A stretch of DNA of 9,496 nucleotides from an uncultured Bacilli bacterium. Its GTDB lineage: Bacteria; Bacillota_I; Bacilli_A; RF39; UBA660. The notes beneath the pieces are model-generated. The model did no database searches. It had not been told where the DNA came from and saw only the letters and a program-made list of their open reading frames with translations. Positions 1 to 7,010 of the stretch are shown here, piece by piece. Both the position numbers and the translations under genes were made by a program. The stretch covers positions 1-9,496 of the forward strand of contig CAKOPW010000033.1 of NCBI GenBank assembly GCA_934101115.1, read 5' to 3'. The number at the start of each line of letters is the position of its first letter. The stretch's first letter is position 1.

Positions 1-981
<981 letters not shown>

Positions 982-986
<5 letters not shown>

Positions 987-1044
987 TATAAATTATAATT
1001 GATGAGTCATTATCTTGTTTTTAAAGAACAAAATCATATAAATT
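982..1044 (+). repeat. 13-nt direct repeat flanking the 23S-5S spacer
   Basis: The 13-mer AATCATATAAATT occurs at 982-994, across the predicted 23S 3' end, and again at 1032-1044, just before the 5S gene. The copies start 50 nt apart. The second copy is embedded in a hairpin: AACAAAAT (1027-1034), loop 1035-1041, ATTTTGTT (1042-1049). In an rRNA operon spacer this is most easily read as pre-rRNA processing sequence that frees the 23S 3' end and 5S 5' end. That role is inferred from position only; in AT-rich sequence a 13-mer repeat is noteworthy but could be chance. Confidence 0.5.
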
Positions 1045-1056
1045 TTGTTAAAAATA

Positions 1057-1162
1057 TGTTTGTGATGATAGCTTAGTGGACACACCTCTTCCCATACCGA
1101 ACAGAGAAGTTAAGCACTAAAACGCCGACGATAGTGTAAGCGAAAATAGGAAGTTGCAAACT
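1057..1162 (+). rRNA. 5S ribosomal RNA
   Basis: The gene lies about 70 nt downstream of the 23S gene on the same strand. It carries the conserved core CCCATACCGAACAGAGAAG (1091-1109). Helix I is formed by GTTTGT (1058-1063) pairing with GCAAAC (1156-1161). The length of about 105 nt is on the short side but normal for low-GC Bacilli and Mollicutes. The ends are set from helix I and may be off by one or two bases. No tRNA gene follows it in the window. Confidence 0.93.
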
Positions 1163-1172
1163 ATTTTTTTTT
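1150..1172 (+). terminator. Probable rRNA-operon terminator tract after 5S
   Basis: Nine T residues (1164-1172) follow the 5S helix I strand almost directly. No separate hairpin is visible between them. The terminal 5S helix itself may therefore supply the stem, with the T run giving release. An extra terminator farther downstream is not apparent before the next gene. Confidence 0.45.
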
Positions 1173-1193
1173 GCGTTAATTTACATTTTTTTA

Positions 1194-1221
1194 TTGATAT
1201 AATCAAATATAATGGTATTAT
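1194..1221 (+). promoter_or_regulatory. Candidate promoter for the DUF4234-like gene
   Basis: TTGATA (1194-1199), a 16-nt spacer and TATTAT (1216-1221) give a sigma-A-like promoter. Transcription would start near 1228, leaving only a few bases before the SD GAGGAG (1231-1236). Two other TATAAT words (1198-1203 and 1208-1213) lie in the same AT-rich stretch without good -35 partners, so the exact element is uncertain. Confidence 0.4.
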
Positions 1222-1243
1222 ATTAATAGAGAGGAGTTTAAAT

Positions 1244-1594
1244 ATGATAAAAGAAAAAAATATTGCAGTATCAATCATTCTATATTTTGTTACGTGTGGA
1301 ATTTACTATTTAATATTTATGGCCGATTCTACGAGAGATGTTGATATTATAACTAACAATCCAGAAAAGAGAAGCGGAGGCACTGTTGTATTACTATCAA
1401 TTTTAACTTGCGGAATATATGGTTTTTATTGGTGGTATAAACAAGGTGAGCTTATGGAAAAATTAAATTATGAATCTGGTAAGGCAAGTTCATCAAGTGC
1501 TGTTCTATACTTATTATTATCCTTATTTGGTTTATCATTTGTTAATATGATATTACTTCAATCAGATTTAAATAAGTATGCATCTCAAAATTAA
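1244..1594 (+). CDS. Small multi-pass membrane protein, DUF4234-like
   Basis: Predicted 116-residue integral membrane protein of unknown function. Three hydrophobic segments are visible at about residues 7-26, 47-64 and 83-103. The first two carry a repeated T-C-G-I-Y motif (17-21 and 55-59), followed in the second by an aromatic run FYWWY (61-65). This duplicated pattern is what I associate with the DUF4234 family. The reading frame is open upstream to 1154, but that would overlap the 5S gene. The ATG at 1244 has SD GAGGAG (1231-1236) seven bases ahead and is clearly the start. It is the first gene after the rRNA operon and probably has its own promoter. Family assignment is from sequence pattern only; no biochemical role is known or inferred. 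Confidence 0.85.
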   Translation: MIKEKNIAVSIILYFVTCGIYYLIFMADSTRDVDIITNNPEKRSGGTVVLLSILTCGIYGFYWWYKQGELMEKLNYESGKASSSSAVLYLLLSLFGLSFVNMILLQSDLNKYASQN

Positions 1595-1596
1595 TA

Positions 1597-1625
1597 TTGT
1601 TAAATAATAAGGAAACTATTATAAT
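1597..1625 (+). promoter_or_regulatory. Candidate promoter for the DUF2752-like gene, nested in the upstream terminator
   Basis: TTGTTA (1597-1602), a 17-nt spacer and a perfect TATAAT (1620-1625) form a good sigma-A-type promoter. The -10 box lies between the two outer arms of the upstream terminator. A transcript starting near 1632 would lack the 5' arm of that hairpin, so initiation from this site would bypass the terminator structure. Confidence 0.5.
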
Positions 1626-1642
1626 AATATTAGTTTTTTTTT
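1611..1642 (+). terminator. AT-rich terminator hairpin after the DUF4234-like gene
   Basis: AAACTA (1613-1618) pairs with TAGTTT (1631-1636). An inner TAT/ATA extension (1620-1622 with 1627-1629) closes a four-base loop, and G-U pairs at 1611-1612 extend the base. The T run at 1634-1642 overlaps and follows the 3' arm, and the next gene's SD starts at 1643. The stem has little GC, so efficiency may be modest. The loop region also contains a TATAAT promoter word. Confidence 0.5.
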
Positions 1643-1652
1643 GGAGGAAAAT

Positions 1653-2048
1653 ATGAAAAAAAAGTTATTGGATCAAACTTACTTTGTGGTTACATTTACG
1701 ATAATTTTAGTATATGGCATATTATATATTTTTACTAAGCAAGGACTTCCCTGCATTTTTCATAAGATAACAGGTTTATATTGTCCAGGATGTGGTATCA
1801 CACGAATGTTTATAAGTTTGTTTAAGCTTAACATATATCAAGCATTTAGATATAATCCTCTAGTGTTTATCTTGCTTATAGTGAGTACTATATATTTTCT
1901 AGTAGACTGTTTGAAGTATGGGATTACTAAAGAGCACATAAAACTTCCAAAAATTGTTTATATTATTCTATTAATAATTGTTATTGGTTTTGGAATTCTT
2001 AGAAATATACCCTTGTTTTCCTATTTAGCTCCAACTATTGTAAATTAA
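1653..2048 (+). CDS. DUF2752 family membrane protein
   Basis: Predicted 131-residue membrane protein. It carries the DUF2752 hallmark CPGCGITR (residues 44-51), preceded by C34 and followed by an N-P pair (68-69) that opens the second hydrophobic segment. Membrane spans are estimated at residues 10-27, 69-87 and 100-115, with an R-N pair (116-117) after the last. The paired cysteines (C44, C47) suggest metal or redox chemistry at the membrane, but the family has no established function that I can cite. The start is the ATG at 1653, with SD GGAGG (1643-1647) five bases before it; a TTG at 1641 would consume the SD. Its neighbour is another small membrane protein 58 nt upstream, so they may act together, but each appears to have its own promoter. 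Confidence 0.88.
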   Translation: MKKKLLDQTYFVVTFTIILVYGILYIFTKQGLPCIFHKITGLYCPGCGITRMFISLFKLNIYQAFRYNPLVFILLIVSTIYFLVDCLKYGITKEHIKLPKIVYIILLIIVIGFGILRNIPLFSYLAPTIVN

Positions 2049-2070
2049 TTATAAAATATATAAATAGGTA

Positions 2071-2100
2071 TTGATATAAATATTTCTTTGTTGCTATAAT
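2071..2100 (+). promoter_or_regulatory. Promoter for tsaE
   Basis: TTGATA (2071-2076), an 18-nt spacer and TATAAT (2095-2100) with an extended -10 TGC (2092-2094) make this one of the clearest promoters in the window. Transcription would start near 2106-2108, at the first bases of the SD AGGTGAT (2106-2112). The mRNA leader would be only about 10 nt. No convincing terminator is seen between the upstream gene and this promoter. Confidence 0.72.
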
Positions 2101-2116
2101 GAATTAGGTGATAAGA

Positions 2117-2569
2117 ATGGATTATAAATATACATCAAGAAATGAAATCGATACTATGGAATTAGCTGAAAATATCGAATCAGAAAAGTTTCCAGGAATG
2201 ATAATCTGTTTAGATGGCGAACTTGGAAGTGGAAAAACAGTTTTTGTTAAAGGTTTTGCTAAATCATTAGGTATTACAGAGAATATAACTAGTCCAACTT
2301 TCAATATTGTTAAAGAATATGAAAGTGGAGAAATGAAGTTAAATCATATGGATGTTTATCGTATAGAAGACACTGATGAGACTATTGCTTTTAATGATTA
2401 TTTTAAAGGTGATGGAGTAACCATAATTGAATGGGCTGAGCTTATTGAAGATAAATTACCAGATGAAAGACTAGAAATTAAATTTAAAGTAATTGATGAA
2501 AATACTCGTGTGTTAGTGTTAAAACCATATGGACAAAAATACGAAGATTTAGTTAATTATGTACTATAA
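2117..2569 (+). CDS. tsaE: tRNA threonylcarbamoyladenosine biosynthesis ATPase TsaE
   Basis: TsaE is the P-loop ATPase that works with the TsaB-TsaD dimer during synthesis of N6-threonylcarbamoyladenosine at position 37 of tRNAs reading ANN codons, in the cytoplasm. The 150-residue product has a Walker A motif GELGSGKT (34-41), the family's S-P-T-F switch (59-62), D-V-Y-R (79-82) and the E-W-A-E signature (105-108). Length is typical. The ATG at 2117 is preferred because SD AGGTGAT (2106-2112) sits just ahead. A GTG at 2108 in the same frame would lie inside that SD. It is transcribed from its own promoter and followed by a terminator that begins in its stop codon, so it is separated transcriptionally from its functional partner tsaB 62 nt downstream. 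Confidence 0.96.
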   Translation: MDYKYTSRNEIDTMELAENIESEKFPGMIICLDGELGSGKTVFVKGFAKSLGITENITSPTFNIVKEYESGEMKLNHMDVYRIEDTDETIAFNDYFKGDGVTIIEWAELIEDKLPDERLEIKFKVIDENTRVLVLKPYGQKYEDLVNYVL

Positions 2570-2595
2570 ATACCTGCTTATGGTATTTTTTTTTT
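2568..2595 (+). terminator. Intrinsic terminator of tsaE
   Basis: AAATACC (2568-2574) and GGTATTT (2582-2588) form a 7-bp stem around loop TGCTTAT. The T run at 2586-2595 is ten bases long. The 5' arm starts within the tsaE stop codon (2567-2569). Confidence 0.75.
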
Positions 2596-2603
2596 CCATT
2601 TTT

Positions 2604-2612
2604 TGCTATAAT
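2604..2612 (+). promoter_or_regulatory. Extended -10 promoter for tsaB-rimI-tsaD
   Basis: TGCTATAAT (2604-2612) is a perfect extended -10 element nine bases after the tsaE terminator T run. The -35 region falls in the T-rich terminator tail and has no good match, which is usual for extended -10 promoters. Start of transcription near 2619 leaves a leader of about 13 nt carrying SD GGAAGTGAT (2620-2628). Confidence 0.62.
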
Positions 2613-2631
2613 AACTATCGGAAGTGATGAT

Positions 2632-3204
2632 ATGTATTCATTATTTATAGATACTCATGATTTAGATTTGGTTATAGCCTTGTATAAAGATAAAAAACTA
2701 AAAGATAAAGAGATAAAAGAATCATTAAGAAATCATTCTGATTACACGATGCCAATAATTGATGAAATAATAAAAAGAAATAATATCGGTGTCCATGATA
2801 TAAAAGAGATATTGGTGGTTAATGGACCCGGATCATTCACTGGTGTAAGAATTGGAGTTACAATTGCTAAAATGTTGGCATATACTTTAAATGTTCCAAT
2901 AAAAAGCATAGATTCAATCACGATGTATGGAATATCTGATAATTATCCAGATAAAAAATTGGTGTTAATTCCCGATGTTAAAGGGTCATATGGTGGAGTG
3001 TTTGAAAATAATAAACTAATTGGAGAATTATTTTATAAATCAAAAGCCGAATTAGAAGAATATATTAAGGAAAATAATATAAATAAAATTGTTGAAAACA
3101 ACATAGATTTCAACAAAATAATTGAACACTTTGAAAATATTGAGCCAACCCTTGCTCATATTGTTAATCCGATATATGTTAAAGTTATTGAGGCTTTAAA
3201 ATGA
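2632..3204 (+). CDS. tsaB: tRNA threonylcarbamoyladenosine biosynthesis protein TsaB
   Basis: TsaB is the catalytically inactive ASKHA-fold partner that dimerises with TsaD in the t6A synthase. Its signature NGPGSFTGVRIG is at residues 64-75, after an N-terminal beta strand opening LFIDT (4-8). At 190 residues it is short compared with typical TsaB proteins of about 210-240, the shortfall being in the C-terminal half, while the dimer-forming N-terminal domain looks intact. The ATG at 2632 follows SD GGAAGTGAT. The stop TGA overlaps the rimI start (ATGA at 3201-3204), which implies translational coupling. This is the first gene of the tsaB-rimI-tsaD operon. Confidence 0.95.
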   Translation: MYSLFIDTHDLDLVIALYKDKKLKDKEIKESLRNHSDYTMPIIDEIIKRNNIGVHDIKEILVVNGPGSFTGVRIGVTIAKMLAYTLNVPIKSIDSITMYGISDNYPDKKLVLIPDVKGSYGGVFENNKLIGELFYKSKAELEEYIKENNINKIVENNIDFNKIIEHFENIEPTLAHIVNPIYVKVIEALK

Positions 3205-3632
3205 TAAGAGCTTATAAATTGAGTGATTTAAAAACAATTGATTATATTGGAAATCAAATAAAACCAAATTTTGTGGTTGAATATGATATGGATAAAATAG
3301 AACTATACGACTGGTTAAATTTATTAGTATATGAAGAAAATGGCAAAGTGGTAGGATTTATTGAATTTGCAAATAATGTAGGAAGTATTGATATTTATAC
3401 AATCGCGGTTGATGAAAACTTTAAACGTCATGGAATTGCAACAAAACTCATAGATTATGTAAAAGAAAACTACGATTATGAAACAATTACTTTAGAGGTT
3501 CGAAGTAAAAATGATGCCGCGATTAAAATGTACCAAAAAAATGGTTTTGAAGTTATCAATACAAGAAAAAAATATTACGAAAATGATGATGCATATGTTA
3601 TGCAATATAAAAATAGTAAAGGAAGTATATAG
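3201..3632 (+). CDS. rimI: RimI-type GNAT N-acetyltransferase (ribosomal protein S18 alanine acetyltransferase)
   Basis: GNAT-fold acetyltransferase of 143 residues. RimI acetylates the N-terminal alanine of ribosomal protein S18 using acetyl-CoA. The acetyl-CoA-binding motif A is visible as IAVDENFKRHGIA (68-80), whose R-x-x-G-x-A core is R75/R76-H-G-I-A80 in this protein, followed by an amphipathic helix. Toward the C terminus NDAAIKMYQKNGF is the usual motif B region. The start overlaps the tsaB stop (ATGA), with a weak SD GAGG (3190-3193) inside tsaB. The stop codon abuts the tsaD start. The substrate assignment rests on the conserved tsaB-rimI-tsaD neighbourhood more than on the protein itself, since GNAT domains are diverse. 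Confidence 0.88.
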   Translation: MIRAYKLSDLKTIDYIGNQIKPNFVVEYDMDKIELYDWLNLLVYEENGKVVGFIEFANNVGSIDIYTIAVDENFKRHGIATKLIDYVKENYDYETITLEVRSKNDAAIKMYQKNGFEVINTRKKYYENDDAYVMQYKNSKGSI

Positions 3633-4643
3633 ATGAAAGATGTTTATATATTAGGAATAGAATCAAGTTGTGATGAAACAAGCATGTCTATTGTAAAAAA
3701 TGGAGTAGAAGAAATAGCTACTACAGTATTTACTCAAATGGATACACATGCTTTATATGGCGGAGTAGTGCCAGAAATTGCTTCTAGAATGCACACTGAA
3801 GCTATAACTTTAGTTTTAGAGGATTTACTTTCTAAGACGGACTTAACTGTAGATGATGTTGATGCAATAGCTGTAACTTATGCTCCTGGATTATTAGGAA
3901 GCTTACTTGTAGGAGTTGAAGCTGCTAAAGTATTGTCACTTGTTTATAATAAGCCATTAATCGCGACTCATCATATTGCTGGACATATTTATGCAAATAA
4001 CTTAGTTAAAAGATTAACCTTTCCTTTACTAGGAATTGTTGTAAGTGGAGGACACACTGAACTAGTTATTATGAAGGATGACTATGAATTTGAAGTAATT
4101 GGTACAACTTTAGATGATGCCATAGGTGAGTGTTTTGATAAAGTTGCTCGAGTTTTAGACCTTCCATATCCTGGTGGACCAAATGTTGAAAAATATGCTG
4201 AAAAGGGAAGCAATTCTTATAATTTACCAATTCCAATGGATAATGATTCTTTAGATTTTTCCTTTAGTGGCTTAAAAAGCGCTGTAATAAATTTAAATCA
4301 TAATGAAAAAATGCGTGGTAATGAAGTTAGAAAATACGATTTAGCTTGTTCATTTCAAACAATAGCAGTTGATCAAATCGTTAGAAAAACACGTTTAGCT
4401 TTAGAAAAGTATGATTTAAAAAGAGTGATTGTTGCCGGTGGAGTAAGTGCTAATAAATATTTAAGACAAGAAATTGAAAAATTAACTACAGAAAAAGGTG
4501 TAGAACTAACTATTCCTCCTATGAAATATTGTACTGACAATGCTACAATGATTGCAGCAGCAGCATATTATCAATACATAAAAAAAGACTTTGCTGATTT
4601 AAGTTTAAAAGCTAAAAGCCAAGAATACTTTTTTACTAAATAA
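3633..4643 (+). CDS. tsaD: tRNA N6-adenosine threonylcarbamoyltransferase TsaD
   Basis: TsaD transfers the threonylcarbamoyl group from threonylcarbamoyl-AMP to A37 of tRNA, acting with TsaB and TsaE. The 336-residue product is full length. Visible motifs are G-I-E-S-S-C-D-E-T-S (8-17), the metal-binding H-x-x-x-H pair H114/H118 in THHIAGH, SGGHTEL (138-144), DDAIGECFDKVAR (161-173), FSFSGLKSA (209-217), AGGVSANKYLR (268-278) and the metal-ligand aspartate D302 in CTDNATMIA. No key residue is missing. The start ATG follows the rimI stop with no gap and has SD AAAGGAAG (3618-3625) inside rimI. It is the last gene of the operon, and a terminator overlaps its stop codon. Confidence 0.98.
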   Translation: MKDVYILGIESSCDETSMSIVKNGVEEIATTVFTQMDTHALYGGVVPEIASRMHTEAITLVLEDLLSKTDLTVDDVDAIAVTYAPGLLGSLLVGVEAAKVLSLVYNKPLIATHHIAGHIYANNLVKRLTFPLLGIVVSGGHTELVIMKDDYEFEVIGTTLDDAIGECFDKVARVLDLPYPGGPNVEKYAEKGSNSYNLPIPMDNDSLDFSFSGLKSAVINLNHNEKMRGNEVRKYDLACSFQTIAVDQIVRKTRLALEKYDLKRVIVAGGVSANKYLRQEIEKLTTEKGVELTIPPMKYCTDNATMIAAAAYYQYIKKDFADLSLKAKSQEYFFTK

Positions 4644-4664
4644 GATGTTATATCTTATTTTTTT
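4638..4664 (+). terminator. Intrinsic terminator of the tsaB-rimI-tsaD operon
   Basis: AAATAAGAT (4638-4646) and ATCTTATTT (4652-4660) form a perfect 9-bp stem with loop GTTAT, and a T run continues to 4664. The 5' arm contains the tsaD stop codon TAA (4641-4643). The next promoter starts two bases later. Confidence 0.75.
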
Positions 4665-4665
4665 A

Positions 4666-4674
4666 TGCTATAAT
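4666..4674 (+). promoter_or_regulatory. Extended -10 promoter for xfp
   Basis: TGCTATAAT (4666-4674) is the third copy of this extended -10 element in the window. No good -35 is present because that region is the preceding terminator. A start near 4681 gives a leader of about 26 nt ending in SD AGGGGAT (4696-4702), slightly longer than the leaders of tsaE and tsaB. No catabolite-repression operator is obvious. Confidence 0.6.
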
Positions 4675-4706
4675 TTATACATAATAGAATAAGATAGGGG
4701 ATAAAA

Positions 4707-6998
4707 ATGAAGACATTAACTGATCACGAATTAAATATATTAAACAATTATTTTAATGCTACAAATTACTTAGCTGTAGGGCAACTATATTTGTTAAAAA
4801 ATCCACTTTTAAAAACTAAACTAACTATGGATGATGTTAAACCTAGAGTTGTTGGTCATTTTGGAACAATACCAGGAAGCAATTTTATTTTCACACATTT
4901 AAATCGTGTAATAACTAAATATGATTTAAATATGATATATTTTGTAGGCCCTGGTCATGGAGGTCAAGTAGCAGTTACCAATGCTTATTTAGATGGAACA
5001 TATACTGAAATATATCCTAAAATAACTAAAGATGAAGCTGGTTTACAAAAACTATTTAAGCAATTTTCATTCCCAGGAGGAGTATCTAGTCATGTTGCTC
5101 CAGAAACTCCAGGAAGCATTCATGAAGGTGGTGAGCTTGGATATTCACTTATACACGCTTTTGGAGCAGTTTTAGATAATCCTGATTTAATCGCTGTTTC
5201 AATTGTTGGAGATGGAGAAGCTGAGACTGGTCCACTTGCGACATCATGGAATATAAACAAATTTATTAATCCAAATACAGATGGTGTTGTTTTACCAATC
5301 GTGCATTTAAATGGTTATAAAATATCAAATCCAACAGTTTTATCAAGAATGAGTACTGAAGAAATTACATCTTTATTTAAAGGATATGGATGGGATGTTT
5401 ATTTTGTTGAGGATAAAAATAACTCAATAGACGAAATGCAAGAAAAAATGGCTACAACCATGGATGAAATCATCACAAAAATAAAGAAAATAAAAGATGA
5501 ATATAAAGTTAAGGAAAACATAACTTATCCTAAGTGGCCAATGATAATTCTAAGAACAAAAAAAGGTTGGACAGGTCCAAAAGAAACCGAAGGTAGTTTT
5601 AAAGCACATCAAGTTCCAATTGAAATAACTGATGAAAGCAAATTGCAAGAACTTGAAGAATGGTTAAAGAGTTACCATCCAGAAAATATTTTTAATGATG
5701 ATGGTTCAATCAAGAAAGAAATCCTATCATTTTTGCCAAAAGGAAATAGAAGAATGAGTGCTAACCCAATATGTAATGGTGGCTTGTTATTGAAAGAATT
5801 AAAAACTCCAGATATAAAGAACTATATGCTTGATGCTCATCATGGCGATATTGTAAGCCGAGATATGTACAATTTAGGTGCTTATTTAAGAGATGTAATT
5901 AAGCTTAATGAACAAAATCATAACTTTAGAATATTTGGTCCAGATGAAGCTATGAGTAATCGTTTAAATCAAGTATTTGAAGTAACTGATAGACAATGGT
6001 TAATGCCAATCGGAGAAAAAGATGAACATGTTAGCCCATATGGCAGAGTATTGGATTCATATCTATCAGAACATTTTGCAGAAGGTGCTTTAGAAGGATA
6101 TTTACTTACGGGAAGACATGGTTTAATTCATTCATACGAATCTTTTATTAGAGTAGTTGATTCAATGATAGGTATTCATGCAAAATGGCTTAAAATGACT
6201 AAAGAACTACCTTGGAGAGCTCCTATATCATCCCTAAACATAATTGAAACAAGTCACATATGGCAACAAGATCATAATGGCTATACTCATCAAGAACCAG
6301 GATTTATAAATCATGTTTTAAACAAAAAAAGAGATATAATAGACATATATCTTCCATATGATACAAATTCACTTATTTATACAGTTGATAAGTGCTTAAA
6401 AAGTAAAAATATGATTAATACGATTATTGCTTCTAAGCATGATCGCCCTCAATGGTTAAATTATGAAGAAACAATAAAACATTGTGAAAAAGGAATTGGA
6501 ATATGGGACTTTGCTAGTGATGAAAATCCTGATATAATTCTAGCTTGTGCAGGAGAAACACCAACTCTTGAAGTATTAGCTGCAACTAGTATTTTAAAAG
6601 AAAAAACTGATATTAAGGTTAGAGTAGTTAACGTAGTATTCCTAGAAACTTTAGACGAACTTCCAGAAGAAGAATTCAATAAGTTGTTCCCAATTGGAAC
6701 ACTAGTAATCTTCAATTTTCATGGATACCCAAATGTTATAAGAGAACTTACTTATAATAGAAAACAAAAATTTATAATTCATGGCTATGAAGAAGAGGGT
6801 GCAATTACTACTCCATTTGATATGCGTGTTTTAAATAAAATAGACAGATTTCATTTAGTAATAGAAGTACTAGATTTATTAAATAAAAACGAAGATGTAA
6901 AAAGATACTGCCAAGATGAGTTGATGAAACATTATGATTATATTCGTGAGACGGGACAAGATCTAGATGAAGTTTTGAATTGGAAATGGAAAGACTAA
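4707..6998 (+). CDS. xfp: Xylulose-5-phosphate/fructose-6-phosphate phosphoketolase
   Basis: Thiamine-diphosphate enzyme that cleaves xylulose-5-P with phosphate to acetyl phosphate and glyceraldehyde-3-P, and in many members fructose-6-P to acetyl phosphate and erythrose-4-P; it is the key step of phosphoketolase fermentation. The 763-residue product is slightly short of the usual 780-820 but complete. Family motifs appear in order: GPGHGG (81-86), SHVAPETPGSIHEGGELGYS (128-147), the ThDP/Mg motif GDGEAETGPLATSWN (168-182), LNGYKISNPT (201-210), KGWTGPK (286-292), HQVP (301-304), FGPDE (410-414), TGRHG (468-472) and QDHNGYTHQEPGF (521-533). SD AGGGG lies six bases before the ATG. It is monocistronic, with its own promoter and terminator. 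Which sugar phosphate is preferred cannot be told from sequence. Base and codon use resemble the neighbours, so there is no sign of recent transfer. Confidence 0.97.
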   Translation: MKTLTDHELNILNNYFNATNYLAVGQLYLLKNPLLKTKLTMDDVKPRVVGHFGTIPGSNFIFTHLNRVITKYDLNMIYFVGPGHGGQVAVTNAYLDGTYTEIYPKITKDEAGLQKLFKQFSFPGGVSSHVAPETPGSIHEGGELGYSLIHAFGAVLDNPDLIAVSIVGDGEAETGPLATSWNINKFINPNTDGVVLPIVHLNGYKISNPTVLSRMSTEEITSLFKGYGWDVYFVEDKNNSIDEMQEKMATTMDEIITKIKKIKDEYKVKENITYPKWPMIILRTKKGWTGPKETEGSFKAHQVPIEITDESKLQELEEWLKSYHPENIFNDDGSIKKEILSFLPKGNRRMSANPICNGGLLLKELKTPDIKNYMLDAHHGDIVSRDMYNLGAYLRDVIKLNEQNHNFRIFGPDEAMSNRLNQVFEVTDRQWLMPIGEKDEHVSPYGRVLDSYLSEHFAEGALEGYLLTGRHGLIHSYESFIRVVDSMIGIHAKWLKMTKELPWRAPISSLNIIETSHIWQQDHNGYTHQEPGFINHVLNKKRDIIDIYLPYDTNSLIYTVDKCLKSKNMINTIIASKHDRPQWLNYEETIKHCEKGIGIWDFASDENPDIILACAGETPTLEVLAATSILKEKTDIKVRVVNVVFLETLDELPEEEFNKLFPIGTLVIFNFHGYPNVIRELTYNRKQKFIIHGYEEEGAITTPFDMRVLNKIDRFHLVIEVLDLLNKNEDVKRYCQDELMKHYDYIRETGQDLDEVLNWKWKD

Positions 6999-7010
6999 CT
7001 TTCCGTTTTT
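6983..7010 (+). terminator. Intrinsic terminator of xfp
   Basis: GGAAAG (6988-6993) and CTTTCC (6999-7004) enclose loop ACTAA. The base is extended by U-G and A-U pairs (6984-6987 with 7005-7008). T-rich sequence GTTTTTATTTTATTT follows. The hairpin spans the xfp stop codon (6996-6998) and its T tract runs into the 3' end of convergent cwlJ (7009). Read on the minus strand it lacks a T run, so it serves xfp only. Confidence 0.7.

Noticed and set aside
1154..1243. Upstream extension of the DUF4234-like protein to 1154
   Set aside because: It would overlap the 5S gene and bypass the clear SD at 1231-1236; ATG 1244 is the better start.
2041..2094. Terminator after the DUF2752 gene
   Set aside because: Only AT-rich palindromic words are present with no stable stem followed by a T run; read-through into tsaE is possible.
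2122..2304. Minus-strand frame opposite tsaE
   Set aside because: It is antisense to the conserved TsaE coding sequence, without an SD or recognisable protein.
3202..3204. TGA read as tryptophan (Mycoplasma code)
   Set aside because: Although TGA at the tsaB end is followed in frame by TAA, all tryptophans in the window use TGG and no gene contains an internal TGA.
6461..6715. Minus-strand 84-codon frame opposite xfp
   Set aside because: It is antisense to conserved phosphoketolase sequence and is a composition shadow.
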